From an uncultured Brevibacillus sp. (GTDB lineage Bacteria > Bacillota > Bacilli > Brevibacillales > Brevibacillaceae), in assembly GCF_947502445.1 (NCBI RefSeq), contig NZ_CANMZW010000048.1, forward strand, positions 1 to 46,911: 46,911 nt of DNA, written 5' to 3'. The stretch's first letter is position 1, and every line of letters starts with the position of its first letter. A model generated the notes under the pieces. It was not told the DNA's origin. It made no database searches and saw only the letters and a list, made by a program, of their open reading frames with translations. The position numbers were made by a program, and so were the translations under genes. This document shows, piece by piece, positions 24,075-33,108 of the stretch.

Positions 24075-24926
24075 CTACTCAGGCTTTGACGCTTTTTTCA
24101 ACAGCGGTTGACCCATAAGCAAGGACTTGCCTTTTTCAACGCCTGCTGCCCACTCCAGTTGGTTAGACTCAAGTAACAGGATCACCGTGGAGCCAAATTC
24201 AAACCAGCCCAGCTCCGCCCCTTTTTCATAATGCGGGGTACCAGCAATCTTCTCATGCGTTTGCTGACCGTGCTTGATGTTGGTCGTAGCGGTATTGTAG
24301 CAGACTTTGACACTACCGACGAACAGAGCCCCTACCTTGACAAGTGCCATGTCTCCCAGCCCGTCCGTTTGGATATGAGTGACCAAACGTTCATTTCGCG
24401 CAAACAGACAGTCTACGTTTTCAATTCCCAGCTTATTCACCGGATACAAGCGCCCTGGCAAGTAGCAGTAGCAGGTCAGGTCACCGGCAACCGGCATATG
24501 AATCCGATGGTAGTCGCGTGGACTCAAATAAATCGTGATAAACTTACCGCCGTAGTAGCGTTTGGCTTCTTCCTCTGAGCCTCCCAAAAGTTGGGACACA
24601 TCGAACTCTTTCCCTTTTGCCTGAATTAAGGTACCCTCGCAAATATCACCAAGCTGAGAAACAGTACCGTCTACAGGGCTGACAATCGTGTCTGCCCCTG
24701 GAGCAACTGGTCTTGCCTCTGGCTTCAGGCGACGTGTAAAAAACTCTTTTAGCGTGCGGTATTCCTGCACCGGTTTTTCTATGATCGAGGTATCAATCTG
24801 ATAGTGCCGTATGTATCGTTGAATGGCTAATCGACTAAAGCCCGAGGCGGTAATTTTTCCCATAGTCCGAGACATCGCATTCTGTGGCAGGCGATGGATG
24901 AGACCCGGAAGCAGCTTTTTGCTCAT
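24075..24926 (-). CDS. psd: Phosphatidylserine decarboxylase proenzyme
   Basis: 283 residues. It makes phosphatidylethanolamine from phosphatidylserine at the membrane. The proenzyme cuts itself in the GST motif, here FEFGST with G245-S246, giving the pyruvoyl group on the new alpha chain. The Asp-His-Ser set for self-cleavage fits SPVDGTVSQLG and YLSPRDYHRIHMPVAG. SD AAGGAG lies close before the ATG. pssA, often its partner in bacilli, is not in the window. Confidence 0.94.
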   Translation of the reverse strand: MSKKLLPGLIHRLPQNAMSRTMGKITASGFSRLAIQRYIRHYQIDTSIIEKPVQEYRTLKEFFTRRLKPEARPVAPGADTIVSPVDGTVSQLGDICEGTLIQAKGKEFDVSQLLGGSEEEAKRYYGGKFITIYLSPRDYHRIHMPVAGDLTCYCYLPGRLYPVNKLGIENVDCLFARNERLVTHIQTDGLGDMALVKVGALFVGSVKVCYNTATTNIKHGQQTHEKIAGTPHYEKGAELGWFEFGSTVILLLESNQLEWAAGVEKGKSLLMGQPLLKKASKPE

Positions 24927-25049
24927 AAAACAAACTCCTTGTTCTCTTTCGATTAGACGACCTGTATCCGAATATCCTTACTTTACCACTCCACTAACTT
25001 GCAGTAAACCCTACACTATTACCAATGGCTCATCATTTTCTTAGGCTAT

Positions 25050-25065
25050 CTTGCTATACTATAAT
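25050..25065 (+). promoter_or_regulatory. Candidate promoter of the diguanylate cyclase gene
   Basis: TTGCTATACT is an extended -10 (TG-N-TATACT), with TATAAT overlapping at 25060-25065. No good -35 box is seen. The start codon lies about 40 bases further on. Confidence 0.35.
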
Positions 25066-25100
25066 AATGGGGACAAGCCTACATTCAGGAGAAGACAGAT

Positions 25101-26024
25101 ATGAAAAAGCTCGACATCGCAACACTCATTAGTGAACACGGGGATATCCTGACCAGCTTATTTCATCATATGTCAGACATGTTCTTCCTTATGTCTGTGG
25201 AAGAAACAGCGGACAAAGCGTACCACTTCCGCTACGTACTGATGAATCGAGCCGCTATGCAAGTTGCAGATCTATCCGAGGAAGCATACGGAAAGCGAAT
25301 CGAGGATGTATATCCGGAAGAAAAAGCAGCCTTGTTGAACAGAATGTACCAAAAAGCGGTGCTAGGTGAGGAACCCATCCACTATACGACGAATGGTGAA
25401 GTGATTGGCGAGTCGATTCTGTCGCCTGTCTACAACAAAGACGGCGTATGCACGCACGTATTTTCCGTGACTAGAGATATTACTGAGCGCAAAAAGCTGG
25501 AGTCACGCCTGGAATACATGGCGTACCATGATGTGCTAACGGGATTACCAAACAGGCGTCTGCTTTCTATCAATCTGCATGAGGCTTTGACAGAAGCCAA
25601 AGTAAAAAACGAACTGGTCGCTGTGCTTTTTCTCGACTGCGATCATTTTAAAGAAATTAACGACACATGGGGGCACAATACCGGAGATACTTTTCTCAAA
25701 ATGCTTGCCGAACGACTCAAATCATGCGTGCGCGACGGCGACACAGTAGCTCGTCTGGGTGGAGATGAATTTGTCGTACTGCTTACGGGCATTCATTCCA
25801 GGCAACAGGTAGAAAAAGTAGCTAGCCGGATTCTGCAATCGCTCCAACTTCCATGGGTCATTAACGACCAGGAATTTTCCTTCACAACGAGCATCGGCAT
25901 CTCCATCTATCCGACCTCTACTACCGACGCCGATCAGCTCCTAACTTATGCGGACAAAGCTCTCTATCGCGCAAAAGCCACCGGCCGCAATCAGTTTCTT
26001 TTCTTTGATCCCACTCCTTCATGA
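25101..26024 (+). CDS. PAS-GGDEF diguanylate cyclase
   Basis: 307 residues, cytoplasmic. Residues about 15-128 are a PAS domain ending in the typical VTRDITERKKLESRLEYMAYHD linker. Residues 140-305 are a GGDEF domain with the substrate segment DHFKEINDTWGHNTGD and the intact active site GGDEF (220-224). The product-inhibition site RxxD (R211-D214) lies five residues before GGDEF, as in feedback-controlled enzymes. It should make cyclic di-GMP from two GTP. No EAL or HD-GYP partner is nearby. The PAS ligand is unknown. The gene is divergent from psd. Confidence 0.92.
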   Translation: MKKLDIATLISEHGDILTSLFHHMSDMFFLMSVEETADKAYHFRYVLMNRAAMQVADLSEEAYGKRIEDVYPEEKAALLNRMYQKAVLGEEPIHYTTNGEVIGESILSPVYNKDGVCTHVFSVTRDITERKKLESRLEYMAYHDVLTGLPNRRLLSINLHEALTEAKVKNELVAVLFLDCDHFKEINDTWGHNTGDTFLKMLAERLKSCVRDGDTVARLGGDEFVVLLTGIHSRQQVEKVASRILQSLQLPWVINDQEFSFTTSIGISIYPTSTTDADQLLTYADKALYRAKATGRNQFLFFDPTPS

Positions 26025-26095
26025 ATCGTGCAGTTGGCTACGCCAAGCCACTTGGTGTAGCCTTTTTTGCTGGAGAAATTATTTTGCTCACTTCC

Positions 26096-27052
26096 TCAAA
26101 GAAAAAACAGGAACACTGACAACGCTGAGAGCAAGAAGCTGACGAGATACAGGACGACGACCGTCTGCTTCGCTGACAAGCCACGTGACATCAACCGGTG
26201 ATGAACGTGCCTGCGATCCGCCTGATGCATGGGAGAACCCGCCAACAGCCTGCTGACCATGACCTGGATGGTATCGATGACAGGCAGCCCTAGTGCTAGT
26301 ACAGTCACAACGAGCGAAATGAGCGTCGCCCCCTTCATCGTCCCTTCAAGCGAAATAACTCCGAGTGCAAACCCTAAAAACATCGAGCCTGCATCGCCCA
26401 TAAACATTTTGGCTGGGTAAAAATTAAAGCGCAGAAAGGCAAGCGCTGCACCTGCAAGCGCCACTGCCAACAGTGCCGTCAATTCTTGTCCTCTCACCAT
26501 CGACAGGAAAAACAGCGTCACCGCTGAAAAGACTGTGGCTCCCGCCGCCAAGCCATCTACTCCATCCAAAAAATTGACCATGTTGATCAACCCGACTATC
26601 CATAAAACCGTCGCCAAGAGCGAAACGAGAAGCGGAAAAGAAATGTATGCTCCCTCTTCGCCGATCCATGACAAGCTGATTCCGCGAAACCTTATATCCA
26701 GCATAAAAGTAAAGACAGCGACCAGCAATTGAACAAGCAGCTTGGGTAATACTGGGAAGTCCTTTTGTCTGGATTTGAAAGTATCATCGACCCATCCGAT
26801 GCCCACCAGCATGGCTCCTCCAACTGCCAAAACTGCAACGGATTTTTGCGCCCCTGCAAAAAAAGTTGTCACTATGAGCAGCCCAACGAACATGGCCAAT
26901 CCCCCAGATAATGGCATCGGTCTGCTATGCCCTTTTCTGCCTTTGGGAATGTCCAGCAGCTTTGTTTTCCACGCCATCCAATTCGCTACCGGCATTAACA
27001 AATACACGATAAAAAACGTAGAGAGCCCTGACACAATATACGTAAACAGCAT
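26096..27052 (-). CDS. tagO: Undecaprenyl-phosphate GlcNAc-1-phosphate transferase (TagO/WecA type)
   Basis: 318 residues with about ten or eleven membrane helices, family MraY/WecA/TagO. It attaches GlcNAc-1-phosphate to undecaprenyl phosphate, the first step of teichoic acid or other wall-glycan synthesis. Motifs are KGRKGHSRPMPLSGG (residues 37-51), VNFLDGVDGLAAG, KMFMGDAGSMFLGF and the HVHHRLMSRGLS metal site typical of the WecA/TagO branch, not MraY. It converges with the GGDEF gene. Substrate choice within the branch is inferred. Confidence 0.88.
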   Translation of the reverse strand: MLFTYIVSGLSTFFIVYLLMPVANWMAWKTKLLDIPKGRKGHSRPMPLSGGLAMFVGLLIVTTFFAGAQKSVAVLAVGGAMLVGIGWVDDTFKSRQKDFPVLPKLLVQLLVAVFTFMLDIRFRGISLSWIGEEGAYISFPLLVSLLATVLWIVGLINMVNFLDGVDGLAAGATVFSAVTLFFLSMVRGQELTALLAVALAGAALAFLRFNFYPAKMFMGDAGSMFLGFALGVISLEGTMKGATLISLVVTVLALGLPVIDTIQVMVSRLLAGSPMHQADRRHVHHRLMSRGLSAKQTVVVLYLVSFLLSALSVFLFFL

Positions 27053-27113
27053 CCCTCACCTGCCCCGCACAGCCATTTTTCTTAGTGTGGACAAAATGAG
27101 TGTTAGAAAACCG

Positions 27114-27146
27114 AAAAAGCCGCCTCTATTTAAGAGACGGCTTTTG
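27114..27146 (-). terminator. pruA terminator
   Basis: On the minus strand AAAAGCCGTCTC-TTAAATA-GAGGCGGC followed by TTTTTC, 40 bases past the pruA stop. Confidence 0.75.
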
Positions 27147-27184
27147 TCGCGGCCTACACCGCAGTGTATATACCTCGCTAGAGC

Positions 27185-28732
27185 TTACAATTTTTCAGAA
27201 ACCATTTTCGCTTGAGTGAAGAGCAGCAGATAGTCTGGTCCACCCGCTTTGGAGTCTGTACCGGACATGTTGAATCCGCCGAATGGATGTACGCCTACCA
27301 AAGCACCTGTGCACTTACGGTTGAAGTACAGGTTACCCACATGGAACTCTTCGCGTGCGCGCTCCAGGTGTGCACGGTTGCGACTGATTACAGCGCCAGT
27401 CAAGCCGTACTCTGTGTTGTTCGCGATTTCCATAGCATGGTCGAAATCGTTAGCTTTGCAGAATGCTACTACTGGGCCAAAGATTTCTTCTTGCATGATG
27501 CGAGCATTTGGATCGAGGTCAGCGAATACAGTTGGCTGGATGAAGTAACCGGATTCTGGTCCTTTTTCGCCACCTGCAACCAGTTTACCCTCTTGTTTAC
27601 CGATTTCGATGTATTCCAGGATTTTGTTGTAGGCTTTCTCGTCAACAACTGGACCTGTGTAGAAATCGTTTGTTCTGATGTCGCCTACAGTCAGGTTTTT
27701 CGTCATTTCTACTACGCGGCCCAGTACTTGATCGTACACGTCTTGGTGAACGATTGCACGGGAGCATGCAGAACATTTTTGACCAGAGAAACCGAATGCA
27801 GAAGCAACGATGGATTGTGCAGCTAGCTCGATATCGCAGTCGCTGTCAACAACAATAGAGTCTTTACCGCCCATTTCAGCTACCAGACGCTTCATCCATT
27901 TTTGACCTGGACGATGTTTTGCAGCCAGCTCGTTGATGCGCAGACCTACGTCGCGGGAACCAGTGAAGCTGATGAAACGAGTCAGTGTATGTTCTACGAG
28001 GTAGTCCCCGATTTCTCCACCGGAACCTGGTACAAAGTTAACAACACCAGCTGGAACGCCAGCGTCTTCAAGGATTTCCATGAATTTCGCAGCGATTACC
28101 GGAGTGGTGGAAGCAGGTTTCAGTACAACTGTGTTACCAGCTACGAGAGCAGCTGTAGTCATCCCTACCATAATTGCGAGAGGGAAGTTCCATGGTGGGA
28201 TTACAACACCAACACCAAGTGGAACGTAGTACAATTCGTTATCCTCATCCGGAATGCGAGGAAGGTCATGGCGCTGGGACAGCTTATCCATTTGACGGCC
28301 ATAGTATTCCATGAAATCAATAGCTTCTGCTGTGTCAGCATCTGCTTCTGCCCAGCTTTTACCTGCTTCTTTTACCAGCCAAGCGGAGAATTCATGCTTG
28401 CGGCGACGCATGATCGCTGCTGCTTTATAGAGATAGCGGGAACGAGCCTGAGCAGGCACCTTTTTCCAAGTTTCGAAAGTGCTTGCAGCTGTTTGAATCG
28501 CTTTTTCAGCCAATGCTTGGTCAGCTTGGGAAACCACACCCACTACCTGTTCTTTATTAGAAGGGTTGATGGATTTGGATTTTTTCTCAGTTGTGATGCG
28601 CTCGCCGCCAATGATGAGATCATACTCAAGGCCAAGCTCGCTTTCTACTTTTGCGAGTGCTTCTTCGAATGCCTTTTTATTTTCTGGCAGGCTAAAATTG
28701 GTAAACGCCTCGTTTTTGAATTCCACTTGCAT
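27185..28732 (-). CDS. pruA: 1-pyrroline-5-carboxylate (glutamate semialdehyde) dehydrogenase
   Basis: 515 residues from the ATG at 28732, chosen for AAGGAGG about 9 nt upstream and because 515 is the usual length; an upstream frame adds 19 residues without need. It oxidises glutamate-gamma-semialdehyde to glutamate with NAD, the last step of proline (and arginine) breakdown. The aldehyde dehydrogenase motifs are complete: FVPGSGGEIGD nucleotide site, general base in LVAEMGGKDS and catalytic Cys in SGQKCSACSR. The same enzyme is called RocA or PutC in bacilli. The proline dehydrogenase gene is not adjacent. Confidence 0.95.
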   Translation of the reverse strand: MQVEFKNEAFTNFSLPENKKAFEEALAKVESELGLEYDLIIGGERITTEKKSKSINPSNKEQVVGVVSQADQALAEKAIQTAASTFETWKKVPAQARSRYLYKAAAIMRRRKHEFSAWLVKEAGKSWAEADADTAEAIDFMEYYGRQMDKLSQRHDLPRIPDEDNELYYVPLGVGVVIPPWNFPLAIMVGMTTAALVAGNTVVLKPASTTPVIAAKFMEILEDAGVPAGVVNFVPGSGGEIGDYLVEHTLTRFISFTGSRDVGLRINELAAKHRPGQKWMKRLVAEMGGKDSIVVDSDCDIELAAQSIVASAFGFSGQKCSACSRAIVHQDVYDQVLGRVVEMTKNLTVGDIRTNDFYTGPVVDEKAYNKILEYIEIGKQEGKLVAGGEKGPESGYFIQPTVFADLDPNARIMQEEIFGPVVAFCKANDFDHAMEIANNTEYGLTGAVISRNRAHLERAREEFHVGNLYFNRKCTGALVGVHPFGGFNMSGTDSKAGGPDYLLLFTQAKMVSEKL

Positions 28733-28789
28733 CTGTGACGCCTCCTTATAAATTTCTTCCATGTGCGGATCACTTATAATCTTATGCAA

Positions 28790-29009
28790 GGATCATACCA
28801 ACTAAAACTGAACTTCCTCGACTCCACTATTGTTTGCATTTTTCTCGAAAAACATCTTCCTGTATCAGGGAAGCTTCCAACACACTTTTGTTCAAAACGC
28901 ACTTATTATTACACACTTATGTTTGAACACAAACGTCAGCATTGTACAAAAAACCCGATTTTTCATAATCAATGCAATGAAAAATCGGGTTTATTCATCA
29001 TGTAAAAGA
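28790..29009. other. Intergenic region pruA-camS
   Basis: 220 bases with the camS terminator (28948-28993). The part next to pruA should carry its promoter, but I see no clear -35/-10 pair and no recognisable operator or riboswitch. Confidence 0.5.
28948..28993 (-). terminator. camS terminator
   Basis: A perfect long stem, AAACCCGATTTTTCAT with ATGAAAAATCGGGTTT, followed on the minus strand by TTTTTT. It lies 15 bases after the camS stop codon. Confidence 0.85.
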
Positions 29010-30080
29010 TTAGCTCCGGTAGAGATGCATATACGGCTCACCAGATGTTGGACGAATATAGATCGACAGCGGCTTGCTCATCGTCTGCACGTACAGGTTG
29101 ACGTGCACACTCTTGTCGATCAGCTGATTAATACTACCTGCCGCAAATTGTGTAAATTGCAGCACCTCTGAGCGTGAGTCATATTCTGCTGTCGCTGTGA
29201 TGGTCAGCTCTGTCAGTCTGCCATCCATAAAGCGCCCGACTCCAGTCAAACCGATGTACTCCGGAAAAAACTCTTTCGTTTGGCGCATCAGCTTATCAAA
29301 CTGCAACGACTGCTGCGCATATTTTTTCTCTACTTCCTTGCTCGGGAAAAGGAAATATTCCTCTTCGATTGGTTGCCACTTGGAAACAACCGCTTCACCC
29401 GTACTGACGGTTCCGGACATGATAAAGTGTCCCGGTACCAACGAGGAATTGGCTTCCGGTACTTGATACATCATGATCAGTATCGGTACCTGCGGGCTGT
29501 TCACACGCACAGATTGGACAATCTTTGCCGCCAGCTGTTGCCCTTTTGCCTGTAACTCTTGCGGTGTATAGACCTTCTCCTGTCCAGTTGCATCCACATA
29601 GTTCGGGGACAGCGAGAGTCCCAAGACCATGCCAGACAATTCCTTGGTCTTTTTGTTGAGATAATCATGCTCCAGCACATGTACCAGAATTCCCGTCTTC
29701 TTCTGACCATTCGCTGTACCGCTTTTCTCTTGGGCGATCCATTCAGTCACCTGTTCCCGTGTCACCTGCTGTCCTTCCTGGAAGAAATAGTCTGATGTCG
29801 GGAACGTATCTCTGGCAAACTCCATCAGCCCGAGCTCCAGATGACTAAAGTCAATACGATATTTGGTGCTGCTGAGCATGCCGCGTGTCTGATTTGTTTT
29901 ATACGGCGTAACGCTTCCGTAGTAATCTTCGGATACTTCTACAACCTCTGACAAGGATGGAGTCATAGGCTCCGGTGCTGTCTTTTCCTTGCCAATGGGT
30001 AGCAACGAACAACCTGTTGTTACAATCACGAGAAGTAGAGCCGTCACCAGCCTGCATCCTGTCAAAAACTTCGCTTTCAT
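29010..30080 (-). CDS. camS: CamS-family lipoprotein (YerH)
   Basis: 356 residues. The lipoprotein signal MKAKFLTGCRLVTALLLVIVTTGC ends in a lipobox (VTTGC), so the mature protein is anchored outside the membrane. The family is named for the enterococcal and staphylococcal sex-pheromone precursor (peptide from the signal sequence), but a role for the protein domain in bacilli is not established. It lies downstream of pcrA-ligA as yerH does in B. subtilis, with an extra lipoprotein gene in between. Confidence 0.9.
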   Translation of the reverse strand: MKAKFLTGCRLVTALLLVIVTTGCSLLPIGKEKTAPEPMTPSLSEVVEVSEDYYGSVTPYKTNQTRGMLSSTKYRIDFSHLELGLMEFARDTFPTSDYFFQEGQQVTREQVTEWIAQEKSGTANGQKKTGILVHVLEHDYLNKKTKELSGMVLGLSLSPNYVDATGQEKVYTPQELQAKGQQLAAKIVQSVRVNSPQVPILIMMYQVPEANSSLVPGHFIMSGTVSTGEAVVSKWQPIEEEYFLFPSKEVEKKYAQQSLQFDKLMRQTKEFFPEYIGLTGVGRFMDGRLTELTITATAEYDSRSEVLQFTQFAAGSINQLIDKSVHVNLYVQTMSKPLSIYIRPTSGEPYMHLYRS

Positions 30081-30092
30081 ACGCTACTCCTT

Positions 30093-30977
30093 TTAGTTCC
30101 ACTTGGTCCAGCGATTGTCGACGAGCTTGTAAATCAGAGCTGATTCACCGATCCCGATCCATTTGGTCTTTCCTTCGCCAGAAGCAATCAAAATCAGCTT
30201 TTCAGGGGCGCGTGCATCGAGCAAACGCCACTCCCCGTTTACCTTTTCAAAAACACCACGCTCGGTCGCGACAGCCAGTACTCCAGTACGTCGTTCGATA
30301 GAAAGAGAATAGATTTGCTGCGCCTCTGGCAATACCTCTGTCTTCCACTGCCCGTCTTCATTATAGAGCAAGCTGAATTGCGCGGCTACATAGAGTCGGT
30401 TTTCTTCAGGGCTAAAATCCATGGCATATACTTCCTGATCCATCGGCTGCCACAGACTCCAATTCTCTCCCTTATCGACGGACTGATAAATTCCTTCACC
30501 GGAGATAAAGGCAAACAAACGGATTTTTTCACCCTGACGAATCCCTGTGAAGCTGCGAATTTCAGCAGGAACAGGCAATCCTTTTCCGATAGAAGTCCAT
30601 TCCTTGCCGCCATCTGTAGAAAGGTGAACGCCTTCATTGCCTGCAACGATGATTTCACGCGGGTCATCCGGGTCCACAAACCAGCCCACAATCGCTTGTT
30701 GTTCCAATTGTGGGGAGAGGAGGCCCCACAAGCCTCCGTCAGCTGAACTATACAATCCCGCATGGGTGCCGACCCATACTCTTTCGGAATCCGTCGTCAT
30801 CTTGAGATTGTGCACCATTTCTCCCTTTTCCAGCACGTCCTTATAGGTCAAGTCCCCCTGTAGAGCAGCTGCCGTAACCGAAGAAGGATTCGACTTGCTC
30901 CGTTCGCTGCCATCACTACAGCCGACCAAGAGTGTCAATATCAACGCGCCGATTCCCCATCGTAGGAAGCCCTTCAT
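30093..30977 (-). CDS. Beta-propeller (BNR-like) lipoprotein
   Basis: 294 residues from the ATG at 30977, selected because it gives an ideal lipoprotein signal (MKGFLRWGIGALILTLLVGC). The mature part shows repeats of the BNR/sialidase Asp-box kind: STDGGKEWTSIGKGLP and SVDKGENWSLWQPM, with related units GLYSSADGGLWG and RGVFEKVNGEWRLLD. This predicts a propeller with six or so blades, similar to the photosystem-assembly (Ycf48/HCF136) type fold. It is inserted between ligA and camS, 12 bases before camS, so the two lipoproteins are probably made together. Ligand unknown. Confidence 0.78.
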   Translation of the reverse strand: MKGFLRWGIGALILTLLVGCSDGSERSKSNPSSVTAAALQGDLTYKDVLEKGEMVHNLKMTTDSERVWVGTHAGLYSSADGGLWGLLSPQLEQQAIVGWFVDPDDPREIIVAGNEGVHLSTDGGKEWTSIGKGLPVPAEIRSFTGIRQGEKIRLFAFISGEGIYQSVDKGENWSLWQPMDQEVYAMDFSPEENRLYVAAQFSLLYNEDGQWKTEVLPEAQQIYSLSIERRTGVLAVATERGVFEKVNGEWRLLDARAPEKLILIASGEGKTKWIGIGESALIYKLVDNRWTKWN

Positions 30978-31035
30978 GCCCTTCACGTCCCTTCCCTCAC
31001 TCATCCGTCTGTCGCTACCGTATGTCTGTTTTTGT

Positions 31036-33051
31036 TTATTTGTTTGCTGCAAGCACCTGCAGGAAGCCCGCTTCGTCCATCACTTCTACACCTAGCTTTT
31101 CTGCCTTCTCCAGCTTGGAGCCAGCTTTGTCACCAGCAATGACCAGATCGGTCTTTTTGCTGACACTTCCCGTTACCTTGCCACCCATACGAGCAATCGC
31201 TTCTTCTGCCTCCTGGCGCGACATCTGTGTCAGTGTGCCAGTCAGTACAATCGTTTTGCCTGAGAACGGTAGCTGTGCTCCGCTTTCGATCCGAATTCCT
31301 TTGTATTCCATATTGACGCCCGCTGCCTTCAGACGCTCGATGACTGCTTCGGCCTGTGGCTGACTAAAGTAGTTAATCAGGCTTGCCGCCATTTTCGGTC
31401 CGATTTCATCGATTTGCGTCAACGCTTCTTCATCGGCCTGCATGATGGCATCGATATTTCCAAAATGCTCGGCAAGAATGCGTGCTGCCTTTGCTCCCAC
31501 CAAACGGATGCCAAGGCCAAACAGTACTCGTTCCAGCGAGTTCTCCTTGCTCGCTTCGATCGCAGCCAGTAAATTATCAACTGACTTTTCCCCCATCCGC
31601 TCCATGCCGAGGAGAACATCACGCTGCTGATACAGGTAATACAGATCTGCCACGCTGTGGATAATGCCATCATGATACAGCTGAGCCACTACCTTTTCCC
31701 CGAGACCGTCAATATTCATAGCGGTACGGGAAACGAAATGGATCATGCCCTCCCGGATCAGCGCAGGACACATCGGATTGATACATCTGAGAGCTACCTC
31801 TTCCTCCAAGCGTACAAGCTCACTGCCACATTCCGGGCAATGAGTCGGCATGGAAAACGGTGTCTCAGAGCCAGTACGTCTCTCTGGCAAAACTGCAATA
31901 ATCTCCGGGATGATATCGCCCGCTTTTTTCACAACGACATGATCGCCAATCAACAAGCCTTTTTCACGAATGATATCTTCATTGTGCAGAGACGCACGCT
32001 TGACTGTCGTACCTGCCAGGCTGACTGGCTTCAGCAGAGCTGTTGGGGTCACGTTGCCCGTTCTGCCTACAGATACCTCGATTCCTTCCAAAACCGTGAC
32101 AGCTTCCTCAGCAGGGAACTTGTAGGCCACTGCCCAGCGCGGACTTTTTGCGGTGAAGCCCAGCTCCTGCTGCTGCGCGTAGCTATCTACCTTGATAACC
32201 AGACCATCGATTTCATACGGCAAATGCGGTCGCTTTTCTGTCCAGCTTTCCACAAACGCCAGCAGCTCCTCGATGTCGTCAAAGACGCGGCGCTCCTGAT
32301 TGACCTTGAAGCCAAGCGTTTCCAGCAAAGCGAGCCCTTCGCTGTGTGATTCGACTACCTCGCCCTGTAAATCACCGATCGCGTAAATAAATGTATCCAG
32401 CTGACGGGAAGCAGCAATTTTAGGATCGAGCTGTCTGAGCGAGCCTGCAGCGGAGTTGCGCGGATTGGCAAACAACGGTTCGCCGCGTTCCTCCCGCTCT
32501 CTATTCAGTTTTTCGAAGGCGCCTTTTGGCATATAAGCCTCGCCTCGTACCTCCAGCGTTACCGGCCTTGTCAATCGCAACGGAATCGAACGGATCGTTT
32601 TCAGGTTCTGGGTGATATCTTCTCCTGTCGTACCATCTCCGCGGGTTGCGCCTCTGACGAACAAGCCGTTTTCATAATGGAGAGAAACAGCCAATCCGTC
32701 GATTTTCAGCTCCACTACATAGCGCACCGCCTGACTGCCTACTGCCTGACGGACACGGCGATCAAAATCCCGTATTTCTTCTTCGTTAAAAGCGTTGCCT
32801 AGACTCAGCATCGGAGTTCTATGTACGACTTTTTCAAAGAAAGGCAATGGCTCCCCACCTACGCGCAGACTTGGGGAGTCAGGTGATGCCAATTCCGGAA
32901 AGCGACTTTCCAGTTCTTTTAATTCCCGCATCAATTGATCGTATTCCTGGTCCGTAATTTCAGGTCGATCCTCTTCATGATAAAGACGGTTATGGTGCTC
33001 AATTCGTTTCGCTAATTCTTTTATTTTTGTTTCCGCCGTCAAATGATCCAT
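31036..33051 (-). CDS. ligA: NAD-dependent DNA ligase
   Basis: 671 residues. It seals nicks in replication and repair. Domain Ia (residues 1-60) with the NMN-binding tyrosines, adenylation domain with the AMP-accepting K116 (ELKIDG), OB fold, Zn finger (CPECGSEL...CINPMC), helix-hairpin-helix region and C-terminal BRCT (FSGKTIVLTGTLTQMSRQEAEEAI) are all seen. The ATG at 33051 is preferred over one three codons earlier, as AAAGGA then lies 8 nt upstream. It follows pcrA by 57 bases in one operon. Confidence 0.97.
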   Translation of the reverse strand: MDHLTAETKIKELAKRIEHHNRLYHEEDRPEITDQEYDQLMRELKELESRFPELASPDSPSLRVGGEPLPFFEKVVHRTPMLSLGNAFNEEEIRDFDRRVRQAVGSQAVRYVVELKIDGLAVSLHYENGLFVRGATRGDGTTGEDITQNLKTIRSIPLRLTRPVTLEVRGEAYMPKGAFEKLNREREERGEPLFANPRNSAAGSLRQLDPKIAASRQLDTFIYAIGDLQGEVVESHSEGLALLETLGFKVNQERRVFDDIEELLAFVESWTEKRPHLPYEIDGLVIKVDSYAQQQELGFTAKSPRWAVAYKFPAEEAVTVLEGIEVSVGRTGNVTPTALLKPVSLAGTTVKRASLHNEDIIREKGLLIGDHVVVKKAGDIIPEIIAVLPERRTGSETPFSMPTHCPECGSELVRLEEEVALRCINPMCPALIREGMIHFVSRTAMNIDGLGEKVVAQLYHDGIIHSVADLYYLYQQRDVLLGMERMGEKSVDNLLAAIEASKENSLERVLFGLGIRLVGAKAARILAEHFGNIDAIMQADEEALTQIDEIGPKMAASLINYFSQPQAEAVIERLKAAGVNMEYKGIRIESGAQLPFSGKTIVLTGTLTQMSRQEAEEAIARMGGKVTGSVSKKTDLVIAGDKAGSKLEKAEKLGVEVMDEAGFLQVLAANK

Positions 33052-33108
33052 GTCATTCATCCTTTACTCATGCGTTTGGATTACCGGATTGGTTGTACGT
33101 TTCCTACA

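Noticed and set aside
29010..30080. CamS read as evidence for a sex-pheromone conjugation system
   Set aside because: The family name comes from enterococcal and staphylococcal signal peptides; no conjugation genes are near, and the gene is a conserved core neighbour of ligA.
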